The notes under the pieces were generated by a model. The model saw nothing but the letters and a program-made list of their open reading frames with translations. It was not told where the DNA came from and did not search any database. Of a stretch of DNA of 64,000 nucleotides, positions 34,285 through 42,629 are shown one piece after another. A program made the translations under genes and the position numbers. The number at the start of each line of letters is the position of its first letter. Position 1 is the first letter of the stretch. The DNA lies in NCBI RefSeq assembly GCF_014596935.1, contig NZ_JACVXC010000004.1, forward strand, positions 1 to 64,000, in the 5' to 3' direction. Source of the DNA: Aestuariibaculum suncheonense. Its GTDB lineage: Bacteria > Bacteroidota > Bacteroidia > Flavobacteriales > Flavobacteriaceae.

Positions 34285-35013
34285 TTACTGAACAATCTCT
34301 AGTAATTCTACCTCGAAAACTAAAGTTGAAAAAGGCTTGATTTTTGGACCTTGTTGTCTGAAACCATAAGCTAAATCCTGTGGGATGTAGAATTTATATT
34401 TTGAACCTACAGTCATTAACTGTAAACCTTCTGTCCAACCCGGAATTACTTGACCAACACCAAACTGAGTTGGTTCTCCTCTATCTACCGAACTATCGAA
34501 AACCGTTCCATCAGTTAATGTTCCGTGGTAGTGTACTTTTACTCTTGAAGTTGCAGTTGGTTTCTCCCCTGTTCCTTCTTTAATCACTTCGTATTGTAAA
34601 CCGCTATCAGTTACTTTCACGCCATCTTTAGATTTATTTTCTTCTAAGAATTTTTCACCTTCAGCTTTATTCTCGGCGAATTTCTCCTCAGCTTGCTTCA
34701 TCATATCTTCTTCTTGCTTCTTTCTAGCATCGGCTTGTTTCTTTTGGAAATAGTTGCTTAAAACCATTTGCACCTGCTCTTCAGCAATTAATACATCTGA
34801 AGAATCAGACACATTCATAAACCCTTGCATAAAGATTTCTCTATCAATTTCTGAAGCATTTGAATTAATGTTACGGGCTACATCCATACCTATTGCATAA
34901 CTTACAGAATCTACTTCTGTTTGTAATGCTTTATTAGGAACCCCTCCATTTTGATTACAAGAAACCATTGCTAAACCAGCTGCCGCAACGCCTAAACATT
35001 TAATTAATTTCAT
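34285..35013 (-). CDS. FKBP-type peptidyl-prolyl isomerase lipoprotein
   Basis: The 242-residue lipoprotein (LAMVSC, Cys19) has an FkpA/Mip-like N-terminal helical dimerisation domain (about 30-125, with a long charged helix rich in Lys, Glu and Ala) and an FKBP domain (about 140-240). The latter has VKVHYHGTLTDGTVFDSS, GQVIPGWTEGLQLM and YGFRQQGPKIKPFSTLVFEVELL. It should catalyse proline isomerisation and assist folding in the periplasm. It is monocistronic. Confidence 0.94.
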   Translation of the reverse strand: MKLIKCLGVAAAGLAMVSCNQNGGVPNKALQTEVDSVSYAIGMDVARNINSNASEIDREIFMQGFMNVSDSSDVLIAEEQVQMVLSNYFQKKQADARKKQEEDMMKQAEEKFAENKAEGEKFLEENKSKDGVKVTDSGLQYEVIKEGTGEKPTATSRVKVHYHGTLTDGTVFDSSVDRGEPTQFGVGQVIPGWTEGLQLMTVGSKYKFYIPQDLAYGFRQQGPKIKPFSTLVFEVELLEIVQ

Positions 35014-35127
35014 TATGTTACTTTTTTATTAGTTTAAAAATTCGAAGGCTAAAGTAACAAATTAAATATCAGATACAAGATAGATTTTTATGATTTTTTA
35101 ACGAAATAAATGTAAAATGCACCTTTT

Positions 35128-36363
35128 TTAAAAGACCTCAAACACTTTTAAAATACTCTTTAAGCCAAGGAAAACCGTAATAGCCAAAATGAGAATAGCC
35201 ACAACATTTTGTATTAAACTGTTTTTATATTCACCCAACACCGAAGTTCTGTTCATGACCCAAATTAAAAAAGCGGCGATAACAGGTAATAAGATGCCGT
35301 TTGCCACCTGAGCGAATTTGATGATTTCAATAGATTTAATACCTAATGAAGACGACACTATTCCGAAAATTAAAATGAACATCCAGATACTTCTGAATCG
35401 CATAGACTTCATATTACTCGTCCATCCTAAGCAACCACAAGCTACAAATGCAGCTGCTAAAGGCGCTGTTATGGCACTTGTTATTCCAGCAGCAAAAAGT
35501 CCGATAGCAAGAAAGTATTTAGAATAAGTTCCGAATAAGGGTTCTAAGCCTTTGGCTAAATCGACCGCACTGCTAATATCCTGCGTTTGAATAGCCGCCG
35601 AAGACACGATCACACTCATAGACACCAAGCCTCCAAGAATCACGGCGACTATCGTATCTTTTCTGGCATATTTTAAATCGCTTTTATCATGCCATTTCTC
35701 CTTAACTAACGATGCATGTAAAAACAGGTTATAAGGCACTACAGTGGTTCCTATTAAACCTATAATTGTAAAAATGCTATTTGGAGGATAGGTGGGCATA
35801 AAAACACCTTGTAATACATCAAAAAGATTAGGCTTGGTTAAAATCGCTGTAATGAAGAATGCCAGACTCATTAAAATAACCAAGGCCACCAACACGCGTT
35901 CAATAACTTTATAATTTCCAATGTATAGTAATATAAAAGCTAAAACACCAATAAGGACACTAAATAATTTGAATGAAAACCATCCCGTTTGCATGGTGTT
36001 CTCTCCAAAAATAGCTTCCAAACCTAAGACACCTCCGCTAATATTTCCAGCCTCATAAGCTGTATTACCTATCACAATTGCCGATAGAATTAAAAAAACC
36101 GCCAAACCTTTTATTACTGGCGATTTTATTTCTGCCCGAATGGTTTGAGCCAATCCTTTTTGTGTAATAACACCCAATCTTGAAGCCATTTCCTGAAGCA
36201 CTATGGTTGCAATTATAGATAGTGCCATCGCCCAGAGTAAGGCATACCCAAACTTAACACCTGCTAGTGTACACATGGTGACCGTCCCAGGACCTATAAA
36301 TGCCGCTGCCACTAATGGTCCAGGACCAATATTTTTAAACCAGTTTTTTATCATGAAAGCCAT
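35128..36363 (-). CDS. Nramp-like transporter with atypical metal site
   Basis: This 411-residue protein has about eleven hydrophobic helices and an overall Nramp layout, but its two metal-binding motifs are changed. The TM1 motif, normally DPGN, reads GPGT (24-27, AAFIGPGTVTM), and the TM6 motif, normally MPHN, reads VPYN (209-212, VVPYNLFLH). In characterised Nramps the TM1 Asp and TM6 Met bind the metal. This protein therefore belongs to an outlying branch and may carry a different ion or substrate. The second codon group allows Met4 as an alternative start. It is 10 bp downstream of the M1 aminopeptidase gene, so the two are probably co-transcribed. Confidence 0.85.
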   Translation of the reverse strand: MAFMIKNWFKNIGPGPLVAAAFIGPGTVTMCTLAGVKFGYALLWAMALSIIATIVLQEMASRLGVITQKGLAQTIRAEIKSPVIKGLAVFLILSAIVIGNTAYEAGNISGGVLGLEAIFGENTMQTGWFSFKLFSVLIGVLAFILLYIGNYKVIERVLVALVILMSLAFFITAILTKPNLFDVLQGVFMPTYPPNSIFTIIGLIGTTVVPYNLFLHASLVKEKWHDKSDLKYARKDTIVAVILGGLVSMSVIVSSAAIQTQDISSAVDLAKGLEPLFGTYSKYFLAIGLFAAGITSAITAPLAAAFVACGCLGWTSNMKSMRFRSIWMFILIFGIVSSSLGIKSIEIIKFAQVANGILLPVIAAFLIWVMNRTSVLGEYKNSLIQNVVAILILAITVFLGLKSILKVFEVF

Positions 36364-36373
36364 TTAATAACGA

Positions 36374-38932
36374 TTATTGCTTCCATAATTTCTGTACGCG
36401 ATATAGGGGGTCTGTTGCTTGTAATAATTTATTTTTAAGCACAGGACTGTAATTAGGATTATCGTTTAAAAACTGCTGTAACACCTGATACGCTTCCGGC
36501 GAAGTATACCCACCAACCGTAGCAACTAACCAGGCTTTGGGGAAGAAAATATCGCCTGTTAACTGTATTTCTTCAAGTAAATCTAAACACAATTTTAAAT
36601 GTTTTTGTCCGGATGCTTGACGTAACGGATGGTGCACATATGCCAGACCGTCTAACACCCAGGATTCTTTTTCACGATTTTCAGGTTTAGCCAGCGATTT
36701 CATAAAGGCATCTCTTACCTCCTCGTCTTGCGATAATGCCGGAAGTATATATTCGAAATTCCTTTTTCTATCGGCATTGGTAATTTGCTCATGAGCAATT
36801 TTTAGGATCTCATCAGCTTTTTCATGTTTATAAATAGCTAAAGCAGAAGCAATACTGGTGTAATCGTTTTCATTAAGATACACATTGTCTAAGGTGATAG
36901 ATTTGTTCCAAACCTTATACAAAAAGTCTTTTCCGGTTTCAGAATAGACTACACTCTTATATAAATTAAACACTGTTTTCTTTATGCTCGGATCCAAATC
37001 TTCTTTCAAACGCCCCTGTAAAAAGCTTTCTAAAGGTTGTAGCATCAAGTCGCGCTCTTCCTTTGTAAAATACTTCCAAAAAACACTCTTTAACTCTCCT
37101 GAAATTAAATTGATGATTAAATCCTCCTTTTCGACTTTAAAGCCTTGTAATAACTCATTAAAAGCCGACATCGCCGAAAGATTTCCGCTAAGCATATTTT
37201 CATACAAATTAATATATGAAAAGCCCCTAGCCACATCGTCTTCAATATGATAAATATTCTGATTCAAATCGACAGGGAAAACTCCATATCCCAAACCATT
37301 ATAATTATAAATAACAGCCTTTGGCTTAGGCAAACCTACAACCGAATTTAAAGTCGTTTGCTTTCCTTCTAAATTAACTGAAGCCAAATGCACAGAATCT
37401 TTGTATACCAATCCAATACTGAAGGCCTGAGTCCATAGGTTTTCACTTCCATTTTCTGCATGTTGCATGATTTCGAAATGCGTAATTATATCATCGCGAC
37501 TGTAAACAATACTATCTGAAATAACCGGACGCCCTGGTTGGTTCACCCACACTTCACTCCATTGTTTTAAATCGATTGGTGTTTCGTTATCCAGCAGTTC
37601 TACCAAATCGTTCCAGGTCGCATTATCGTTAGCATAAGATTTTATGTAATTTCGCATCCCTTTTTGAAAAGGTTCTTCACCCATAATCACCTCCAACTGG
37701 CGCATCATAATTGGCGCTTTATGATAAATGATATTGCCGTACAAGGTTCCTGCATTTTTTAAATTCCCAAGATGCTGACGGATTGGTGTTGCCCCTAATG
37801 TTCTGTCTTCGCTATACGCCGTTGGGTAATGCGATGTTAAGAACTTTAAATCGTGATTGATATTTGGAAAAGAACCGTTTACCACTTTGTCGGCCATAAA
37901 ATTGGCAAACACTTCTTTCAGCCAAACATCGTCAAACCATTTCATAGTTACCAAATCTCCAAACCACATATGTGCTGTTTCGTGCGCAATTAATCTCGCA
38001 CGGTTTAACAAACGCTCCTGCGTGGTCGTTCCATCTAAAAACAATGAAGATTCTTTATACTGAATAGCCCCGACATGCTCCATCCCACCATACTGAAACC
38101 CGGGAATAGTGGCGTAATCCATTTTTTGAAATGGAAACGGATACTGCGTATATTCCTCTAAAAAATCTACTGCATTTTGGTGATGTTCAAAAATAGCATC
38201 AATACTGGCTGCAATTTTAGCTGAATCATTCTCACGATACAATAAAGTCATTTCCATATCAGCTGGCTTTTGAGAAGTTTCATTAAAAACACCAGCTACA
38301 AACGAAAACAAGTAGGTACTCATTTTATCTGTCACACCATAAACGTGTTTTGTGTAATTATCTACAGTCTCTTCAGATTCTAAAGCTCCTCCACATAACA
38401 CCTTCCAGTTTGAAGGCGCTGTAATTTCTAACTTGTAACTTGCTTTTAAATCCGGTTGATCAAAACACGGGAACAAGGTACTGGCACGATCCGGAACCAG
38501 AAGAGTATACAAATAATCTTCACTTCTATTTAACGATACTTCACCTGCATCAAATACTACAGAAACGTCATTATTTCCTAAATTCAAATACTTTTGAGAA
38601 ATGATTAAATGCTCTCTTTCATGATTTATTTTAATGTCTTTTCCATTAACCGATACGGATTTTAGATGGGATTTATCTTCATTGAAATCTAAATACAACG
38701 GATAATCTAAATCGGAAATTTGAAGGTTTAAATTGAGTTTGGAAGTAATCGCTTTTTCCCTTTCTAAAGGAATATTGAAAGACAGATTGTAAACAATATC
38801 TGAAACCTGATTTTTTCTATAAGTTGCGAGTTCAGACGAAATACCTTCAACTAATAAATGATTTTCTTGATTCGACTTTTGATTACATGATACAATACAA
38901 GTAAACAAAAAAACAAAAAATAAATTCCTCAT
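36374..38932 (-). CDS. M1 family aminopeptidase lipoprotein
   Basis: This 852-residue zinc aminopeptidase has a lipoprotein signal (TCIVSC, Cys16), an N-terminal beta domain (about 40-230), and the catalytic domain with the exopeptidase motif GGMEH (282-286, variant of GAMEN) and the zinc site HETAHMWFGDLVTM…KE (His317, His321, Glu340; Glu318 catalytic). A helical C-terminal domain follows. It probably trims N-terminal residues from peptides in the periplasm or at the surface. The Nramp-like gene follows after 10 bp. Confidence 0.93.
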   Translation of the reverse strand: MRNLFFVFLFTCIVSCNQKSNQENHLLVEGISSELATYRKNQVSDIVYNLSFNIPLEREKAITSKLNLNLQISDLDYPLYLDFNEDKSHLKSVSVNGKDIKINHEREHLIISQKYLNLGNNDVSVVFDAGEVSLNRSEDYLYTLLVPDRASTLFPCFDQPDLKASYKLEITAPSNWKVLCGGALESEETVDNYTKHVYGVTDKMSTYLFSFVAGVFNETSQKPADMEMTLLYRENDSAKIAASIDAIFEHHQNAVDFLEEYTQYPFPFQKMDYATIPGFQYGGMEHVGAIQYKESSLFLDGTTTQERLLNRARLIAHETAHMWFGDLVTMKWFDDVWLKEVFANFMADKVVNGSFPNINHDLKFLTSHYPTAYSEDRTLGATPIRQHLGNLKNAGTLYGNIIYHKAPIMMRQLEVIMGEEPFQKGMRNYIKSYANDNATWNDLVELLDNETPIDLKQWSEVWVNQPGRPVISDSIVYSRDDIITHFEIMQHAENGSENLWTQAFSIGLVYKDSVHLASVNLEGKQTTLNSVVGLPKPKAVIYNYNGLGYGVFPVDLNQNIYHIEDDVARGFSYINLYENMLSGNLSAMSAFNELLQGFKVEKEDLIINLISGELKSVFWKYFTKEERDLMLQPLESFLQGRLKEDLDPSIKKTVFNLYKSVVYSETGKDFLYKVWNKSITLDNVYLNENDYTSIASALAIYKHEKADEILKIAHEQITNADRKRNFEYILPALSQDEEVRDAFMKSLAKPENREKESWVLDGLAYVHHPLRQASGQKHLKLCLDLLEEIQLTGDIFFPKAWLVATVGGYTSPEAYQVLQQFLNDNPNYSPVLKNKLLQATDPLYRVQKLWKQ

Positions 38933-38962
38933 GGATTTAATTTAGGATGATGTATTTATGAA

Positions 38963-38991
38963 ACAACCTCGTGGTTTTATCACGAGGTTGT
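38963..38991. terminator. Hairpin between trxB and the M1 gene
   Basis: ACAACCTCGTG and CACGAGGTTGT form a perfect 11-bp stem around GTTTTAT. It lies 92 bases past the trxB stop. The following T tract is better on the plus strand than on the minus strand, so its efficiency for trxB is uncertain. Confidence 0.65.
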
Positions 38992-39083
38992 TCTTTATTT
39001 ATTAATAATGACCTCAATATCAAAATTGGTTTCAAAACCTCAAATCTTGATTATCAAGTAAAAATAAACTTTTTTCTACGTAA

Positions 39084-40034
39084 TTAGGCCTCTTTAGCTG
39101 CTAAATAACGTTCTGCATCTAAGGCTGCCATACAACCTGTTCCAGCTGCTGTAATCGCCTGACGGTATACATGGTCGGCCGCATCACCACTTACAAATAC
39201 ACCCGGTACATTCGTTTTTGTTGTTCCCGGCGTATTAATAATGTAACCTGTTTCGTCTAACTTAATATAATCTTTAAAGATATCGGTATTTGGTTTATGC
39301 CCGATAGCTACGAAAAATCCGGTGGCTGGAATCTCTTGCTTTTCGTTGGTTTTATTATTTACCACACGCACTGCTGTTACCACTTGTCCGTCACCTATAA
39401 CTTCATCGGTTTCTGTGTTAAAAAGAATATCGATGTTTGGTGTGTTAGCCACACGCTCTGCCATAATTTTAGAGGCTCTAAACTCGTCACGTCTTACTAA
39501 CATGGTTACCTTTTTACACAATTTTGATAAGTAATGTGCTTCTTCACAAGCTGAATCTCCTGCTCCTACAATCACCACTTCCTGATTTCTGTAGAAAAAG
39601 CCATCACATACCGCACATGCCGACACACCGCCTCCTAACTTTAAATATTTCTGTTCAGATTCCAAACCTAAATATTTTGCTGAAGCTCCGGTTGATATGA
39701 TTACCGTATCACAGTGAATTTCCTTTTCATCATTCACCCATACTTTATGAACATCACCTGAAAAGTCGACTTTAGTAATCCATCCGTCACGAATATCAGC
39801 TTCAAAACGTTGCGCCTGAGCCTGTAATTCCATCATCATTTCTGGTCCCGTAATACCTTGTGGATAACCTGGAAAATTCTCAACTTCATTCGTTGTTGTT
39901 AACTGTCCACCTGGTTGTGTTCCCTGGTATAATACTGGACTCATATTAGCTCGTGCTGCATAGATTGCTGCGGTGTACCCTGCTGGGCCAGACCCGATAA
40001 TTAAGCACTTTACTCTTTCTATTGTATCTGACAT
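39084..40034 (-). CDS. trxB: Thioredoxin-disulfide reductase
   Basis: TrxB reduces cytoplasmic thioredoxin using NADPH. The 316-residue protein has the FAD motif GSGPAGY (15-21), the redox-active pair Cys140 and Cys143 in SACAVCDGFF, the NADPH motif GAGDSA and the late GVFVSGDAAD. It is last in a minus-strand run that also encodes DsbD and a TlpA-type protein. It could supply reducing power for DsbD through cytoplasmic thioredoxin. No terminator separates it from the upstream gene (26 bp). Confidence 0.96.
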   Translation of the reverse strand: MSDTIERVKCLIIGSGPAGYTAAIYAARANMSPVLYQGTQPGGQLTTTNEVENFPGYPQGITGPEMMMELQAQAQRFEADIRDGWITKVDFSGDVHKVWVNDEKEIHCDTVIISTGASAKYLGLESEQKYLKLGGGVSACAVCDGFFYRNQEVVIVGAGDSACEEAHYLSKLCKKVTMLVRRDEFRASKIMAERVANTPNIDILFNTETDEVIGDGQVVTAVRVVNNKTNEKQEIPATGFFVAIGHKPNTDIFKDYIKLDETGYIINTPGTTKTNVPGVFVSGDAADHVYRQAITAAGTGCMAALDAERYLAAKEA

Positions 40035-40060
40035 AATATTTTTCTAATTTGATAAATTAA

Positions 40061-41566
40061 TTAAAACCAACCTTGTGTGATTTCTGCTTCCACTTCTTTG
40101 TTTCCATTATGAACAAATTCATTTTTAGCAGCGTTATAAGTATAATCATTTTCCCAAGTCGCGAAATTTTTTGCTACCTGCTCAATCGCATCACAAACAA
40201 ATTCAACTTCGGCATTCGTCATGGTTGGGTGAACCGACATACGAACCCATCCCGGACGTTCAATCATACAGCCTTCTAAAATTTTCTTCTCGATAGATTT
40301 AGAAGTCGGTTGATCTACATTTAATAAATAGTGACCGTAAGTACCCGCACAAGAACAACCTCCTCTAGTTTGTACACCAAAGCGATCATTCAATAATTTA
40401 ACCACTAAATTATAATGCGCCTGATCGATATAGAAAGATATAACCCCTAAACGATCGGTATGATCTGGTGCTAAAATGGTTAAGTTTTTAATAGTTGATA
40501 ATCTTTTGAAGATGATCTTATTTAATTCATGCTCACGATCTAAGATGTTCTTCACTCCCATTTTCTCTTTAAGCTGAATAGACAAGGCTATTTTAATAGC
40601 TTGTAAAAACCCTGGTGTACCACCATCTTCACGGGTTTCAATATCATCAACGTAATCGTGATCTCCCCAAGGATTTGTATAACTTACTGTTCCACCTCCC
40701 GGATTATCAGGCACTAAGTTTTTATATAATTTTTTATTGAAGATTAATACTCCTGATGTACCAGGTCCTCCTAAAAACTTATGCGGAGAAAAGGTAATCG
40801 CATCTAAATATTCCTCTTCATCCTCCGGATGCATATTAATTTCCACATAAGGTGCAGAACACGCAAAATCAACGAAACACAAACCGTTATTTTGGTGCAT
40901 GATTTTAGCCACCTTGTGATAAGGCGTTCTAATACCTGTTACGTTTGAACAACCTGTAATTGCAGCAATTTTGATTGGTGTTTCGCTATACTCTTCAAGC
41001 AACTTTTCTAAAGCCTCTAAACAAGGTAAACCTTCGTCATTAGATGGAATAACTTTAACTTTAGCTATGGTTTCTAACCAAGAGGTTTGATTAGAGTGAT
41101 GCTCCATATGTGACACAAAAATAATTGGACGCTTTTCATCTGGAATGGTTGTATGATCTTTTAGGTTTTCGTTGACTTTAATTCCTAAAATACGTTGAAA
41201 CTTATTAATAGCTCCCGTCATACCCGAACCTTCAGTAATTAACACATCGTCTTTAGATGCGTTCACGTGCTTTTTGATAATCTCTCTGGCATCGTGGTAC
41301 GCATGTGTCATAACACTTCCAGTTATAGAAGTTTCAGTATGTGTATTGGCAACGTAAGGTCCTATTTCATTTAATAACTTTTCTTCAATAGGTCTGTATA
41401 AACGACCACTGGCTGTCCAGTCGGCGTAAATGATCTTTTTCTTACCGTAAGGAGAAACAAAGTACTGGTCAACCCCAACAATATTATTTCGAAATTGCTC
41501 GAAATATTTCTCTAATTCTGTTTCGGTTTTAGGTTGAGATTTAAAAAATCTTTTAAGTGCATTCAT
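40061..41566 (-). CDS. Cysteine-desulfurase-like class V aminotransferase
   Basis: This 501-residue fold-type I PLP enzyme has the PLP lysine Lys263 in TFSPHKFLGGPGTSGV. It also keeps a cysteine loop, RGGCSCAGTYGH (Cys404, Cys406), in the position of the catalytic Cys of SufS/NifS-type desulfurases. The N-terminus includes the unusual YADWTASGRLYRP. At about 500 residues it is longer than SufS (about 405). The start was set at Met 41566; the upstream frame adds residues without homology. It is coupled to trxB (26 bp) and lies 45 bp after a TlpA-type gene, pointing to sulphur or thiol metabolism. Confidence 0.85.
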   Translation of the reverse strand: MNALKRFFKSQPKTETELEKYFEQFRNNIVGVDQYFVSPYGKKKIIYADWTASGRLYRPIEEKLLNEIGPYVANTHTETSITGSVMTHAYHDAREIIKKHVNASKDDVLITEGSGMTGAINKFQRILGIKVNENLKDHTTIPDEKRPIIFVSHMEHHSNQTSWLETIAKVKVIPSNDEGLPCLEALEKLLEEYSETPIKIAAITGCSNVTGIRTPYHKVAKIMHQNNGLCFVDFACSAPYVEINMHPEDEEEYLDAITFSPHKFLGGPGTSGVLIFNKKLYKNLVPDNPGGGTVSYTNPWGDHDYVDDIETREDGGTPGFLQAIKIALSIQLKEKMGVKNILDREHELNKIIFKRLSTIKNLTILAPDHTDRLGVISFYIDQAHYNLVVKLLNDRFGVQTRGGCSCAGTYGHYLLNVDQPTSKSIEKKILEGCMIERPGWVRMSVHPTMTNAEVEFVCDAIEQVAKNFATWENDYTYNAAKNEFVHNGNKEVEAEITQGWF

Positions 41567-41611
41567 GCTTGAAAATTTTATAAGAGAAGCCTCCATAACG
41601 AAGGCTTTCAA

Positions 41612-42610
41612 TTATATATCTAAAGTTTTAAATAAGTCTATTAATTTGCTGCTTGAAGGTCTTGGTGCATCGGCATCGACAACATTACCTGAAGGATCAA
41701 TAAGAATAAAACGAGGAATACCTGACACCATATAAGCTTTAGCGAATTCATTATCCTCTTTAGCAAACAGCTGAATTCCGGAAAGCTCCTTGTCTTTTAC
41801 CATTCTTCTCCAGGTCTCATAAGCACTGTTTCTGTCTAAAGAGATACTTACAAAGGCTATATTTTCACCATGGTATTGTTTTTCAACCGCTTTTAAATAA
41901 GGAATTTCCTGTTTACATGGTCCGCACCAGGTTGCCCAAAGGTCGATGTAAACATACTTTCCTTTTAAGTCATCCAGCGACATAGTCCCCCCTGAAAAAT
42001 TCTCGTAATCTACAAACTTTGGAGACACTTTTCCTTTTAATGAAGATACCGCTAATTTTTCCTGATACATACGGTTAAGATCCTGCTTAATTTTTTCAAT
42101 TTCAGTCTCCTGACCTGCTACAAAATTAGAATCTAAATGCGCTACACTATTTAAAAGGTCTTTAAAAGCTTTATCGTTAGCCTCCAACTTGGCATTAAAG
42201 GCTACTTCATCTAAAGCAAACAGTTCATTAAAATCAATCAACCTTTCTTTTAGTAATCCTTTTTTAGCCAGAAAATTATTCGCTTCAGAGCCTTCGCCTT
42301 CATAAGCTATAGTTTCGTCAAACAATTTGGCATCCGCTTTAATATTTAAATCGTAACCGTTTTGTAAATACACTAAAGCACGTTCTTTACCATCGTAAAG
42401 TAAATAATTACCATCTTCAACTTTTAAAGTATCGGAAAACGTTCCATCTGTATTTACCTTGATGGTTTTAATGATGCTACGTTGGGCAACACATAACGAA
42501 TCCGAATTCGGATTCGTTATGGTTCCTGAAAGCGTTACATAATCTTTTGGTTCCTTTTTACAAGCCACAAGTGCCAGCGCAAAAGTTAATGTGTAAATTA
42601 CTTTTTTCAT
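41612..42610 (-). CDS. TlpA-type thioredoxin lipoprotein (DUF4369 plus TlpA)
   Basis: This 332-residue lipoprotein (ALVAC, Cys17) has an N-terminal DUF4369-like beta domain (about 25-115), a helical linker (120-195) and a C-terminal TlpA/AhpC-type thioredoxin domain (about 197-332). The redox motif WCGPC lies at Cys229/Cys232 and the cis-Pro in GIPRFIL. It should reduce or exchange disulfides in the periplasm. The ATG at 42610 is preferred; an upstream GTG would add five residues. It is 19 bp downstream of dsbD, its natural electron donor. Its coding sequence contains a perfect 30-bp palindrome (42492-42521). Confidence 0.92.
   Translation of the reverse strand: MKKVIYTLTFALALVACKKEPKDYVTLSGTITNPNSDSLCVAQRSIIKTIKVNTDGTFSDTLKVEDGNYLLYDGKERALVYLQNGYDLNIKADAKLFDETIAYEGEGSEANNFLAKKGLLKERLIDFNELFALDEVAFNAKLEANDKAFKDLLNSVAHLDSNFVAGQETEIEKIKQDLNRMYQEKLAVSSLKGKVSPKFVDYENFSGGTMSLDDLKGKYVYIDLWATWCGPCKQEIPYLKAVEKQYHGENIAFVSISLDRNSAYETWRRMVKDKELSGIQLFAKEDNEFAKAYMVSGIPRFILIDPSGNVVDADAPRPSSSKLIDLFKTLDI
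42492..42521. repeat. Perfect 30-bp palindrome inside a TlpA coding region
   Basis: Bases 42492-42506 (CATAACGAATCCGAA) are the exact reverse complement of 42507-42521. On the coding strand it spans codons for about Ile31-Cys40 (ITNPNSDSLC). The mRNA or single-stranded DNA could form a 13-bp hairpin with a four-base loop. Confidence 0.95.
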
Positions 42611-42629
42611 GTTTGGCGTATTCACTTAA

